DNA of 64,000 bases, taken from contig JAUNLG010000009.1 of assembly GCA_030532385.1 (NCBI GenBank), positions 470-64,469 of the forward strand. Reading direction: 5' to 3'. Source of the DNA: Anaerococcus sp. GTDB taxonomy: Bacteria; Bacillota; Clostridia; Tissierellales; Peptoniphilaceae. Positions within the stretch are counted from its first letter, which is position 1; each line of letters begins with the position of its first letter. Below are positions 1 through 8,168 of the stretch, one piece after another. The translations under genes and the position numbers were made by a program. The notes beneath the pieces were generated by a model, which saw only the letters and a list, made by a program, of their open reading frames with translations, did no database searches and had not been told where the DNA came from.

Positions 1-290
1 TTTTTCTTTTTCTTCATCTGTTAAGGCACTTGTATCTTCTACTTCTACCTTGTCGGTTGGTGTTACTAGTTCTGGTTTTTTCTCTACTACTAGATCTTCA
101 CCTGATATTGTGTCTTTTGTTCCATCTGGGTAGGTTATGGTTGCTGTTCCATCATCTCCTATTGTAACGTCTGTGCCGTCTGGGAGTTCTGGATTTGATT
201 CTGTTACATTGTTTTTAACTTTTTCTTTTTCTTCATCTGTTAAGGCACTTGTATCTTCTACTTCTACCTTGTCGATTGGTGTTACTAGTT
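1..290 (-). repeat. Tandem Rib-type coding repeat, 219-bp period
   Basis: The segment starting near position 5 recurs almost identically near position 224. Offset is 219 bp, or 73 codons, and the two copies of the TSALTDEEKEK stretch are identical at the protein level. The first copy is cut by the window edge, so the total number of units is unknown. Such near-identical units recombine easily and are often collapsed in assemblies. Confidence 0.8.
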
Positions 291-2973
291 CTGGTTTTTC
301 AAATACTGTTACTGGTACATCTACTTCATCTACTGAACCATCTGAGTATGTTACTACTACTGTTGCTTGTTTTTCTCCTGGAGTTGATGTATCTACTGGT
401 TCCTTGAAGCTATATTGGGCATCTGCTGGTAGATCAGCGTTATTCTTTATTGCTTCTTTTGCTTGATCTGGACCTAGAGTTGAATCTTTTTCTACACTTA
501 TTGGATTTGCAAGAGGAGTATAATTATCTTTTTCTTCCACTTCTTCATCCAACACATTTAGTGGAACTTTTACTTCTATTGGATTTTCTCTAGCTGGTAC
601 TTTTACTAGAACTATTCCTGTTGTAGAACCTGGTGTTGATGTATCAGGATTTTCTTTCCATGAATATGTTGTTCCTTCTGGTAGTTCATCTGCGTTTGCT
701 ATTAGTGATTGAGCTAGTGCGTTGTCAGAACTTATATCTGCATTTTTCTTAACATCGTAAGGTGTTTTTGTTGGTATTGGACCTTGAACTTGAATTGTTC
801 CAGATTTCTCTGGTGTTCCATACATTGGATCTGCCGATACTATTTGAACTAATAGGTTTTGTCTTGCCTCTAAAAGACTTGGATCAATTTCAAATTCTAA
901 TTCTTTAGTTACATCACTAGGATTTCCAAATTCATCAACAGCATCAACATTTTCTATTGTTGATATTATATTGCCTTCTTCATCTACTAGTTGAGCGATA
1001 TTTCCCTTACCTGCAAAACCACTCAAAAATACTTTTGCTTTAAGGCTAGTATCACCTAAGTAGATATCTTCGCTTACTATCTCTGGGTTAGCTATATAAG
1101 GACTCTCATCTTTATTAACTTCTACCCTATCTGCTTCAGTATCTCCATCAGTATCTCTAACTGGGAAGTATCCTATACCATAGGTATTATTGATTAGAGC
1201 TTGTCCAGAATTATCTGTTATCCATGCTTCTGCAGAAAAATCCTTACCAAATACTGCTGTTTGATCTAGACCATCAGCCTGCTTAAGTTCTGCTAGAATA
1301 TCGTTCAAAGGAGTATTTAGATTGTAGACATAACGGATAGATATAGGTGTAAATTGACCTCCACGAAACTCTACAATTCTAGTAAAGCTAGTATTATCAG
1401 TAAAAGATCCATAACCATAGCCTGGTTGACCTTCTCTATTTTCAAAAGGTATTGTTTCAGCTACCTGAGGGTTAGTGCTCGTATTAAATGAATAATCAGG
1501 GATTGTGCCACCTGGACCCTTCATCTTGTGGAGATCTACACTATCGACATATTTAGCAATTCTTTGGTCCAGACCATACTTAAGTACCCATTGCTTATTT
1601 TTTGCACTAATATAACCAAAATTCGATTTTTTATTGATTAATTGGTCCACAACAAGGGCTCCATTAGAATTGCCTACTTGGTCAGGTGATAGGTAGGATA
1701 AATTCACGGAACTATGTGTAAACCAATCTTCATTACCTTGGGATAAATTATCTTCTATTGGTTGGTCAATTCCCTCTACAAAAAATACACCAGAATGATC
1801 CAAACCTGAAACTACAGCCCCATTATCTTGGTTACTAGTAAGGAAAGTTCTATGTCTTAGTTTATTATTTAATAGGTTTTCGTAACCTATCTCTTCTAAA
1901 ATTTCATTGATAGGTTTAGTCAAATGAATAAGACCATTTGGAGCTGTATGAAGCTGGGCAAATTCACTTCCCGGAAATAAACCATTTGAACCTCTAATAT
2001 AGTTAACTTGCCATAGGTTGCTAGGTCTTCCAAGAGCGTCAGCCTGTTGGACAAATACTCTATCCCTATCTGATACACCTTCTGTAGCCTCAATTGTTAT
2101 TTTATCTACATATTTGGCTATTCTTTCATCCAAAACTAGGTTTACAACCCAGTTATCAGTAGATGCCGTAATAGCGTGCTGTCCTTGCATTTCAAAATTA
2201 ATAGCTGTGGCAGTACTATCCTTATTTAAAGTCTCAGTAATAAAATCAAGAACATTAAAATTATATTTCTTATCTATGACATCCAAGTTTTCGCTTCCAA
2301 CATCTCTTATATCTGTTGAAATCTCTCTTGTACCAACCTTAGGCTCTTCTATTATTTCTGCTTCAAGGTCAAACTCTTTGCTTGATCCATCAGCGAAGGT
2401 TAGGCGGATTTTGCCTGTTGTTTGGCCTAGGGCGCTGGTGTCTATTGGGTTTATTACTTCAAGTGCTACTTCTTGGTCTAGGTTGTCGAAGGCACTTTTA
2501 TAATTTTCTTCTGTTAGGTCATAGTCTTTTACAAAGGTTAGTTTGTTTGGAACTTCTATGAAAGTTTGAGCTTGGTCAGCTTCTTTAGCTAAAGCTTCTG
2601 TTTGGTAGAGGGTTACTTCCTCTTGAGTCTCTTCTGCTGGAGTCTCTTCTGCAGAAGCTTCTTCTAGAGATTCTTCTCCAGGCTCTTCTTCTGATACAGC
2701 TTCTACAGGCTCTTCTACAAGTCCTAGGTCAGTAGCCAAGCTATCTACTTCTGCTATGGCTGCTTCTAGGTCATCTGCTTCTAGACTAGTCTCAAGCGCT
2801 TGATCTTCCCCCCCCGCTGCTTCTACAGAGCTTGGAGATACAAGTAGGGCATAACCTAGCATGCATGAAACTAGGCCTATAGAAAGCTTCCTAGTGGCAT
2901 ACTTTGGTTTTCTTGTTGAGCCAGAGACTTTTTTAAGTTCAATGACTCTTTTTAACTTATCTTTCTTGTCCAT
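1..2973 (-). CDS. YSIRK-like, Rib-repeat surface adhesin (3' end beyond the window)
   Basis: A single open frame of 991 codons runs from an ATG at 2973, behind an AGAGAGG ribosome site, off the left edge, so the C-terminus and any LPXTG anchor are not visible. The N-terminus is basic, then has a YSIRK-like segment (YATRKLSIGLVS) and a hydrophobic core ending VEA-A, a signal peptide for septal secretion and wall anchoring. An acidic Glu-rich linker follows (residues about 55-115). Next come two related ~200-residue modules, each with a VLDERIAKYVD / GLDQRIAKYVD motif. The distal part is repetitive: Rib-type 73-residue units (219-bp period, seen at 21 and again at 240) with PELVTP and EDTSALTDEEKEK. 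It is probably an adhesin; the ligand cannot be told. An 8-base G tract lies just after the signal peptide. Confidence 0.85.
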   Translation of the reverse strand, partial: MDKKDKLKRVIELKKVSGSTRKPKYATRKLSIGLVSCMLGYALLVSPSSVEAAGGEDQALETSLEADDLEAAIAEVDSLATDLGLVEEPVEAVSEEEPGEESLEEASAEETPAEETQEEVTLYQTEALAKEADQAQTFIEVPNKLTFVKDYDLTEENYKSAFDNLDQEVALEVINPIDTSALGQTTGKIRLTFADGSSKEFDLEAEIIEEPKVGTREISTDIRDVGSENLDVIDKKYNFNVLDFITETLNKDSTATAINFEMQGQHAITASTDNWVVNLVLDERIAKYVDKITIEATEGVSDRDRVFVQQADALGRPSNLWQVNYIRGSNGLFPGSEFAQLHTAPNGLIHLTKPINEILEEIGYENLLNNKLRHRTFLTSNQDNGAVVSGLDHSGVFFVEGIDQPIEDNLSQGNEDWFTHSSVNLSYLSPDQVGNSNGALVVDQLINKKSNFGYISAKNKQWVLKYGLDQRIAKYVDSVDLHKMKGPGGTIPDYSFNTSTNPQVAETIPFENREGQPGYGYGSFTDNTSFTRIVEFRGGQFTPISIRYVYNLNTPLNDILAELKQADGLDQTAVFGKDFSAEAWITDNSGQALINNTYGIGYFPVRDTDGDTEADRVEVNKDESPYIANPEIVSEDIYLGDTSLKAKVFLSGFAGKGNIAQLVDEEGNIISTIENVDAVDEFGNPSDVTKELEFEIDPSLLEARQNLLVQIVSADPMYGTPEKSGTIQVQGPIPTKTPYDVKKNADISSDNALAQSLIANADELPEGTTYSWKENPDTSTPGSTTGIVLVKVPARENPIEVKVPLNVLDEEVEEKDNYTPLANPISVEKDSTLGPDQAKEAIKNNADLPADAQYSFKEPVDTSTPGEKQATVVVTYSDGSVDEVDVPVTVFEKPELVTPIDKVEVEDTSALTDEEKEKVKNNVTESNPELPDGTDVTIGDDGTATITYPDGTKDTISGEDLVVEKKPELVTPTDKVEVEDTSALTDEEKEK

Positions 2974-3352
2974 GTTTACCTCTCTTTGAATTTTTATTAT
3001 TTTTACAATTTTAATATTCCTACAACCTTATTGGTGTAAGATTGGCATTTGTCAATATTGATAGACAAAGTCAGTAATTGTATATCAATTATGTATTATT
3101 ATATATGTCTATCTTAGGATAATCAAGAGGTTTTTAGGTTTTTCTCGAATATTTTATATTTATTTTGTATTTTCCCAATATTCCTAAAATTATAAAAATA
3201 TTAAAACAAAGTCTGCTTTTATGATAGTTTGGGTAGTAAGTGGTTGAAATATATTCTATTTTTTCTTAACAAATGTTTGCTTGTCGACTATTTCAAACAA
3301 GGGTATTTTGGGATAAAAAAATCCACCCCGAGGGTGGATTGGTTGGGGTGGG
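2974..3352. other. 379-bp intergenic region upstream of the surface protein
   Basis: No coding frame is apparent. It holds the 5' untranslated region and presumably the promoter of the surface protein: a TTGACA hexamer lies on the minus strand at 3050-3055, but without a convincing -10 element at 16-18 bp. An inverted repeat GATAGACA / TGTCTATC (3060-3067 and 3106-3113) lies upstream and could be an operator. The left-facing terminator at 3314-3340 belongs to the gene to the right. Confidence 0.5.
3314..3340 (-). terminator. Intrinsic terminator of the isochorismatase gene
   Basis: A 9-bp stem (AATCCACCC / GGGTGGATT, loop CGA) is followed on the minus strand by a T run (3315-3320). It sits just past the stop codon of the hydrolase gene. 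Confidence 0.85.
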
Positions 3353-3955
3353 TTAGGACCTTAGGTCTTTGACTAAGGCTGATATTTGTTTGAAGTTTTT
3401 GTCTTTTGAGTCATAGGCTAGGTCAAAGAGGATGGTTTCTGTGCTAGCTCTAACTGCTCCCATGGTCTCTAGGGTCCTTGCTGCAAGAGTTTTTTTCTCT
3501 TTGCTAAAGGATGCTATGGCATCTTCTACGAAAAAAACTTGGAATCCTTTGGCTAAAAGGCTCCTTGCTGTCTGATAGACGCATACGTGGCCTTCTGCTC
3601 CTGCTAATAGGACTTTTTTGATTTCCTTTTTTTCTAGGAGGTCTATTACTTCTGGCCTTGCTGCATCAAAGACTGTCTTTGCTATAAATTTATCATCTGC
3701 CAGCTCTTTTCTTATCCTAGGATCGCTTGGCCCAAGACCCTTGGGATATTGTTCTGTGGCGATTATTTCTTGGCCATAGATTTTCATGGCCTTAATTAGG
3801 GCTAGGGTGTTTTTGATGGTCTCTTCTCCTTCTTCTAGGGTGGCCATCAATTTTGTTTGCTCATCTACTACTAAAAGTAGGCTTTTGGCTTGGCCTTGGT
3901 AGGTAGCATTTTCTTTGTCGAATGATTTGATATAGTATTTGTCTAGCTTTTCCAT
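3353..3955 (-). CDS. Isochorismatase-family cysteine hydrolase
   Basis: 200 residues with the alpha/beta isochorismatase fold. The usual catalytic triad is visible: Asp in LLLVVDEQ (about residue 31), Lys in FIAKTVF (about residue 90) and the nucleophilic Cys in GAEGHVCVYQTA (about residue 125). Family members hydrolyse amides, ureido compounds or isochorismate; the sequence does not indicate the substrate, and the YcaC/nicotinamidase-like branch is as likely as any. The ATG follows AAGGAG and overlaps the end of the upstream radical SAM gene by 13 bp, so the two are probably translationally coupled. A strong terminator follows directly. Confidence 0.85.
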   Translation of the reverse strand: MEKLDKYYIKSFDKENATYQGQAKSLLLVVDEQTKLMATLEEGEETIKNTLALIKAMKIYGQEIIATEQYPKGLGPSDPRIRKELADDKFIAKTVFDAARPEVIDLLEKKEIKKVLLAGAEGHVCVYQTARSLLAKGFQVFFVEDAIASFSKEKKTLAARTLETMGAVRASTETILFDLAYDSKDKNFKQISALVKDLRS

Positions 3956-4950
3956 AGGTCTCCTTGCTTATAGTTATTTTCTTTTAGGTACTTATCTAGG
4001 CTTGATAGGATGGCGGCCTTATTTTTGGCCCAAGTAGGGTAGATTATCTTATCTTTCCTACCATCTCCACTTAGCCTGTTGATAACTACCTTAGGGTCAA
4101 GGTGTCTTAGCATATGGCCAAGGATTTCTACATAGGCATCCTTGGTCATGGTGTAGGGATTCTTCTTAAAATAAGGGAGCAAGCTAGATCCTTCTTCTAC
4201 ATAGAGGTTGTGGATCTTGATCCCCCACAAGGACCTTTGGTTGATGTAGGCTATATCATTTAGGTAATCACCAAGGTCCTCGATCCCATAGTCCACATGG
4301 TGGCCCCTAGGCAAACTTGCTTGGCCAAAGTCCTCCCTGGCTGGACAGGTCATCCAGGGCAAGCCCAAGCCTGTCCAGGGTAGGCCTATTATTATGTGAA
4401 CTAATACTTTTATTCCCAATTTTTTTAGTTTTAAAAGTCCCTGGTCAAATTCCTTGTGGGTGTAGCCTCTGTTGATGAAGCTTATGGTTTTTTCATTTAC
4501 ACTTTGCATGCCCAATTCTACTACTAGGAAGGTCTTTTTGTTTAGGTCTGCTAGAAAATCTAGGACCTCATCACTTAGGCAGTCTGCCCTGGTTGCTATA
4601 AAGATTCCTTCTATGCCTTCAAAGGCTAGGGCCTCTTTGACTATCCTCTTTAATTTATCAATAGGTCCGTAGGTTGCTGTGAAATTTTGTAGGTAGGCCA
4701 TGTAGGCTTCTTTTCTTCCTGGCTTACTTAGGATATTTTTCTGATAGGCTAGCTGGTCTGTAATCGATCCTTTTTGGGTCCACTCACCTGAACCTTCCTC
4801 TGAGCAATAAATGCAGCCTTTGCTAGATAGGGTCCCGTCCCTATTAGGGCAGGTGAATCCCCCATCTAGGGGAAGTTTTAGGATTTTTTTCTTAAATTTT
4901 CTTTTAAAATATGAGTCTAGGTCATTGTATCTTTTTTTGTTGATTTCCAT
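3943..4950 (-). CDS. YtqA/YhcC-type radical SAM protein with an internal insertion
   Basis: 335 residues. The [4Fe-4S]/SAM motif of this family is intact: CPNRDGTLSSKGCIYC (C-x11-C-x2-C, about residues 34-49), followed by the SGEW and VELGMQS segments and the HIIIGLP and GIKIH strands. The molecular function is uncertain, though a role in tRNA modification has been proposed for relatives. Compared with my recollection of the Bacillus YtqA sequence, about 30 extra residues lie between GLP and GIKIH. They are encoded by a GC-rich palindrome at about 4290-4380 (see findings). The reading frame is kept. No Shine-Dalgarno sequence precedes the ATG. The CDS starts 31 bp past the ald terminator and overlaps the next gene. 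Confidence 0.85.
   Translation of the reverse strand: MEINKKRYNDLDSYFKRKFKKKILKLPLDGGFTCPNRDGTLSSKGCIYCSEEGSGEWTQKGSITDQLAYQKNILSKPGRKEAYMAYLQNFTATYGPIDKLKRIVKEALAFEGIEGIFIATRADCLSDEVLDFLADLNKKTFLVVELGMQSVNEKTISFINRGYTHKEFDQGLLKLKKLGIKVLVHIIIGLPWTGLGLPWMTCPAREDFGQASLPRGHHVDYGIEDLGDYLNDIAYINQRSLWGIKIHNLYVEEGSSLLPYFKKNPYTMTKDAYVEILGHMLRHLDPKVVINRLSGDGRKDKIIYPTWAKNKAAILSSLDKYLKENNYKQGDLWKS
4290..4385 (-). repeat. GC-rich palindromic in-frame insertion in the radical SAM gene
   Basis: Perfect 9-bp arms CTGGACAGG (4341-4349) and CCTGTCCAG (4370-4378) enclose a second hairpin, GGGC-AA-GCCC (4357-4366). The surrounding ~90 bp is far richer in G+C than the flanks. It adds about 30 residues, including a doubled GLPW, at a point where relatives have a short loop. 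This resembles known protein-coding palindromic elements in behaviour; no second copy was noticed in this window. Confidence 0.6.
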
Positions 4951-4980
4951 GGGAGGATTTTACTTTAAATTTCCAATTTA

Positions 4981-5000
4981 AAAAGGGGCCTAGGCCCCTA
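4981..5000 (-). terminator. Intrinsic terminator of ald
   Basis: A 16-bp perfect palindrome centred on CCTAGG (4984-4999) is followed on the minus strand by TTTT, 4 bp past the alanine dehydrogenase stop codon. Confidence 0.8.
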
Positions 5001-5003
5001 ATT

Positions 5004-6122
5004 TTATTCTTCTATTTCTGGTTCCTTATAGTCATAGCCTGTGGCTTCTGCTACTGGTTTATAGGTTATTTGACCCTTGTAGGTATTTAAACCTTTAGCA
5101 AGCTCTGGGAATCTTTCCATAGAAGCCTTTAGTCCAAATTGGGCTATGGCTTTGGCATACTTGGTTGTAGCGTTTGATAGGGCGTAGGTTGATGTCATAG
5201 CTACTGCTCCTGGGATGTTGGCTACTGCATAGTGGATTACTCCATGCTCTAAGAACACTGGGTCTGAGTGGGTTGTTGGTCTACCCTTGGTCAAGTCTGT
5301 TGATCCACCTTGGTCTATAGCCACGTCGACTATTACTGATCCCTCTTTCATTTGTTTTACCATGTCCTCTTTTATAAGTTGTGGGGCACGTGATCCTGGG
5401 ATAAGGACTGTGGATATAACAAGGTCAGCATTTTTTACTGCTTCTTCTATATTTAGTGGGTTTGAGTAAAGTGTTTCTATCTTGTCAGGGAAGATGTTGT
5501 GAAGTTTTGTTAGGGCATCTATGTTTACATCTAGGACTGTTACCCTAGCTCCCATTCCTACAGCTATTCTTGTTGCAGCTGTTCCTACAGTACCTGCTCC
5601 TACTACTACTACATTGGCAGGTCTTACTCCTGGGACTCCTTGCATGAGGATTCCTCTTCCTCCCTTAGGCTTGGTTAGGTATTGGGCTCCTTCTTGGACT
5701 GCCATTCTTCCTGCTATCTCAGACATTGGTCTAAGAAGTGGTAGAAGGCCTGTTTCCATTTGTACTGTCTCAAAGGCAAGGCCTGTAACCTTATTTTCTA
5801 TAAGGGCATCTGTTAATTCTTGGTTGCTTGCTAGGTGAAGGTAGGTATAGATTATTTGTCCTTCCCTAAAGTACTTGTATTCTTCTTTGAGTGGTTCTTT
5901 GACCTTATAGATTATATCTGATTTTTCCCAAACTTCTTTGGCAGAATCTACTATGGTTGCACCTGCGTCTTTGTATTCTTCATCTTTTATACCAGAAAGT
6001 TCTCCTGCTCCTTTTTCTATAAGGATCTTATCAGCTACTTTGATTAAGTCGCTTACTGCTCCTGGTATTATTGCAACTCTGGATTCTTGGTCTTTTATTT
6101 CTTTTGGTATTCCTATTATCAA
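5004..6122 (-). CDS. ald: Alanine dehydrogenase
   Basis: 372 residues, full family length. It catalyses L-alanine + NAD+ + H2O to pyruvate + NH4+ + NADH in the cytoplasm. Visible are the N-terminal MIIGIPKEIK and ESRVAI (substrate Arg), YKVKEPL (Lys near 74) and LHLASN (His near 95), the nucleotide-binding GAGTVGTAATRIA (about 174-186) and the catalytic-Asp segment VDVAIDQGG (about residue 269). The ATG lies behind a GGAGG site. It is a single-gene unit with its own terminator. In an amino-acid fermenter it would feed alanine into pyruvate or act as a nitrogen sink. Confidence 0.96.
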   Translation of the reverse strand: MIIGIPKEIKDQESRVAIIPGAVSDLIKVADKILIEKGAGELSGIKDEEYKDAGATIVDSAKEVWEKSDIIYKVKEPLKEEYKYFREGQIIYTYLHLASNQELTDALIENKVTGLAFETVQMETGLLPLLRPMSEIAGRMAVQEGAQYLTKPKGGRGILMQGVPGVRPANVVVVGAGTVGTAATRIAVGMGARVTVLDVNIDALTKLHNIFPDKIETLYSNPLNIEEAVKNADLVISTVLIPGSRAPQLIKEDMVKQMKEGSVIVDVAIDQGGSTDLTKGRPTTHSDPVFLEHGVIHYAVANIPGAVAMTSTYALSNATTKYAKAIAQFGLKASMERFPELAKGLNTYKGQITYKPVAEATGYDYKEPEIEE

Positions 6123-6219
6123 AATTTCCTCCTTAGGTCTTTATTACAATTGTCTTTTATTTATATACCCAAAATATGGATTTATCCAACTTTTCTGCCA
6201 AATAAGGTATAATTATAGT

Positions 6220-7047
6220 ATGATTAGACTAATTACTATTGATGTGGATGGTACCCTGGTTACCCCACTAAAAAGACTGACAAAAAAGAATAAAAAGGCT
6301 ATAAAAAGAGCAAGAAAATTGGGAGTCCATATAGCCCTAGTAAGCGGTAGGCCCTTTAATGGTTTGATAGACCTTATTGATGACCTTGGCCTTAGTGAAG
6401 AGGGACATTTTTCTATCTGCCAAAATGGGTCCTATGTGGTGGACAATCACACAAGGGAGGTTCTTTTTGGGACCAACCAGACTCCAGATGCCTTAAGGAG
6501 GGTGGATGACCTTCTTAAAGGGTACAAACTAGAAGTTTCTGCTATGGATGATAAGGGTTTTTATACCAGACACCCTAGGCCTAATATCTATACTAGGATT
6601 GACTCAAAGATTACAGGCCTTCCCCTTAATATAGTCCCTTATGAAAGCTTTGAGCCTGATAAGAGATTCGGTAGGTTTCTAATCCTTGGCCCAAGTAGGG
6701 AGATTAGGCGTTTTATTGACCATATGCCAAGGGCCCTTAAGGAAGATTACTACCAGGTTCAAACTGCACCCTTTCTTATAGAGGTTATGAGCAAAAATAC
6801 CAACAAGGGTTTTGCCATAAGAAAGGTTTGTGAAAAAAGAGGCTTTGAAAGAGGAGAAGTGATGGCTATTGGCAATGAGAAAAATGACATCCCCATGCTT
6901 AAAGAGGCAGGTTTTGCAGTAGCTATGGCCAATGCAGTAGGTGAGCTTAAGGTCCATGCTGACTTTATTACAAGGTCAAACTTAAGGTCAGGGGTGGCCT
7001 ATGCCATAGATAAGCTTATAGAAAATGATCTAGAAAAATTTGTATAG
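6220..7047 (+). CDS. Cof-type HAD-superfamily sugar/nucleotide phosphatase
   Basis: 275 residues. HAD motif I is DVDGTLV (residues 8-14), motif II is LVSGRP, the conserved Lys is in NTNKGFAI, and the acidic motif reads IGNEKNDIPML. The large C2 cap between motifs II and III marks the Cof subfamily, which dephosphorylates small phosphosugars or flavin and pyridoxal phosphates; the substrate is unknown. The start was set at MIRLITIDVDG because the family begins there; in-frame sequence further upstream lies in the ald promoter region. A TATAAT box ends only 6 bp before the ATG, so the transcript may be leaderless. A bidirectional terminator follows. Confidence 0.88.
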   Translation: MIRLITIDVDGTLVTPLKRLTKKNKKAIKRARKLGVHIALVSGRPFNGLIDLIDDLGLSEEGHFSICQNGSYVVDNHTREVLFGTNQTPDALRRVDDLLKGYKLEVSAMDDKGFYTRHPRPNIYTRIDSKITGLPLNIVPYESFEPDKRFGRFLILGPSREIRRFIDHMPRALKEDYYQVQTAPFLIEVMSKNTNKGFAIRKVCEKRGFERGEVMAIGNEKNDIPMLKEAGFAVAMANAVGELKVHADFITRSNLRSGVAYAIDKLIENDLEKFV

Positions 7048-7054
7048 GCAAAGT

Positions 7055-7080
7055 AAAAGACGGGATTACCCCGTCTTTTT
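7055..7080. terminator. Bidirectional terminator between the HAD and DJ-1 genes
   Basis: AAAAGACGGG and CCCGTCTTTTT form a stem with T runs on both strands. It lies between convergent genes and should stop both. Confidence 0.85.
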
Positions 7081-7090
7081 ATAGTTTGGC

Positions 7091-7675
7091 TTAGAAGTTA
7101 AAACCGTAGTATTTTTCTACCATGTCTTGTTGGATGGCAGGTTTTAGAACTTCTTTTGCTTGTTTACCCTTGATTTTTTCAACAAGTTTTAGGGCAAGGT
7201 AGTTGGTTAGGGCAGCTCCCCTGGATGTTACAATATGGCCATCTTCTACTAGTATTTCATCTTCTAGGTAGGTAGCTGTCTTATCCATTTGATCTTTGAC
7301 ACTTGGGTGGCTGGTTGCTTTTTTGTCTAATAAGATCCCTGCCTTATTTAGGACTATAGGACCTGCACAGATTGCCCCTATTAGTTTTTCTTTTTGGTCA
7401 AAGTCTTTTATTATCCTGATTACCTTATCATTATCCCTAAGGCTTTCTGCTCCCTTGGTTCCTCCTGGTATATATAGGCCCATATAGTCATCTATGTCTA
7501 TATCAGCTAGGTTAAGGTCAGCCATATATTTTACCCCATGGCTTGTGACAAGGTCTAGGCCTTCTTCTGTAGATACTAGGTCTACTTTTATGTCAGACCT
7601 TCTTAGGTAGTCAAGGACTGTAAGAACTTCGATTGTCTCATTGTTGTTTGCTAAAAGTATCATAAATTTTTCCAT
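7091..7675 (-). CDS. DJ-1/PfpI family protein
   Basis: 194 residues with the DJ-1/PfpI class I glutamine-amidotransferase-like fold. The nucleophile elbow is GAICAGPIVL (Cys near residue 102), preceded by the YIPGG turn and followed by ATSHPSVKD and SRGAALTN. Family members act as deglycase, glyoxalase or chaperone-type stress proteins; which applies here cannot be told. It starts at an ATG with GGAGG 5 bp upstream. It lies 10 bp downstream of rlmH and probably shares its transcript. Confidence 0.88.
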   Translation of the reverse strand: MEKFMILLANNNETIEVLTVLDYLRRSDIKVDLVSTEEGLDLVTSHGVKYMADLNLADIDIDDYMGLYIPGGTKGAESLRDNDKVIRIIKDFDQKEKLIGAICAGPIVLNKAGILLDKKATSHPSVKDQMDKTATYLEDEILVEDGHIVTSRGAALTNYLALKLVEKIKGKQAKEVLKPAIQQDMVEKYYGFNF

Positions 7676-7685
7676 ATTTTCCTCC

Positions 7686-8168
7686 TTATTTATGGTAGGG
7701 ATGGTTGTTTATTATCCTAAAGGACCTATAGATTTGCTCAAGTAGGATTACCCTCATCAGCTGGTGGGGATAGGTCATTTTGCCAAAAGATAGGCTTTTA
7801 TTTGACCTTTGTAGGAGATTTTGCCCAAGGCCATTGGATCCTCCTATTACAAAAACTAGGTTTTTGCCAAAGCCAAAGTCCCTATGATCTTTTATAAAGT
7901 CTGCAAAGGCTAGGCTATCTGGATTTTTGCCTCCTATCTCAAGGCTTACTACAAAATCTTCTTCTGAGATTTTGCCTAGGATCCTCTCCCCTTCTTTTTC
8001 TTTTACTAGGTCTAATTCTTTTTCACTTAGACTTTCTTCTGCCCTCTCATCGTTTACTTCTATTATTTCTACCTTGTTGTAGGATTTCATTCTCTTAAGG
8101 TACTCATCTATAGCGTCCCTATAGAATTTTTCCTTTATTTTGCCTACTCCAATTATTTTTATTACCAT
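7686..8168 (-). CDS. rlmH: 23S rRNA (pseudouridine1915-N3)-methyltransferase
   Basis: 160 residues, the usual length for RlmH, a SPOUT methyltransferase that uses SAM to methylate pseudouridine 1915 in helix 69 of 23S rRNA. The knotted SAM site is visible as FVIGGSNGLGQ (about residues 105-115), and the conserved tail is EQIYRSFRIINNHPYHK. The start overlaps the stop of the ATP-cone gene in a TAATG junction, so translation is coupled. Confidence 0.95.
   Translation of the reverse strand: MVIKIIGVGKIKEKFYRDAIDEYLKRMKSYNKVEIIEVNDERAEESLSEKELDLVKEKEGERILGKISEEDFVVSLEIGGKNPDSLAFADFIKDHRDFGFGKNLVFVIGGSNGLGQNLLQRSNKSLSFGKMTYPHQLMRVILLEQIYRSFRIINNHPYHK

Noticed and set aside
137..466. Open frame on the plus strand opposite the surface protein
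   Set aside because: It is the antisense shadow of Ser/Thr/Glu-rich repeats; it has no ribosome site, and the minus frame is continuous with a signal peptide.
3943..4950. Frameshift or assembly error as the cause of the odd stretch in the radical SAM gene
   Set aside because: The frame is the same on both sides, family motifs continue correctly, and the extra DNA has its own palindromic structure.
5938..6219. In-frame N-terminal extension of the HAD phosphatase at 6220
   Set aside because: It runs antisense through the ald 5' end and the intergenic region, and the family begins at the DVDGT strand.
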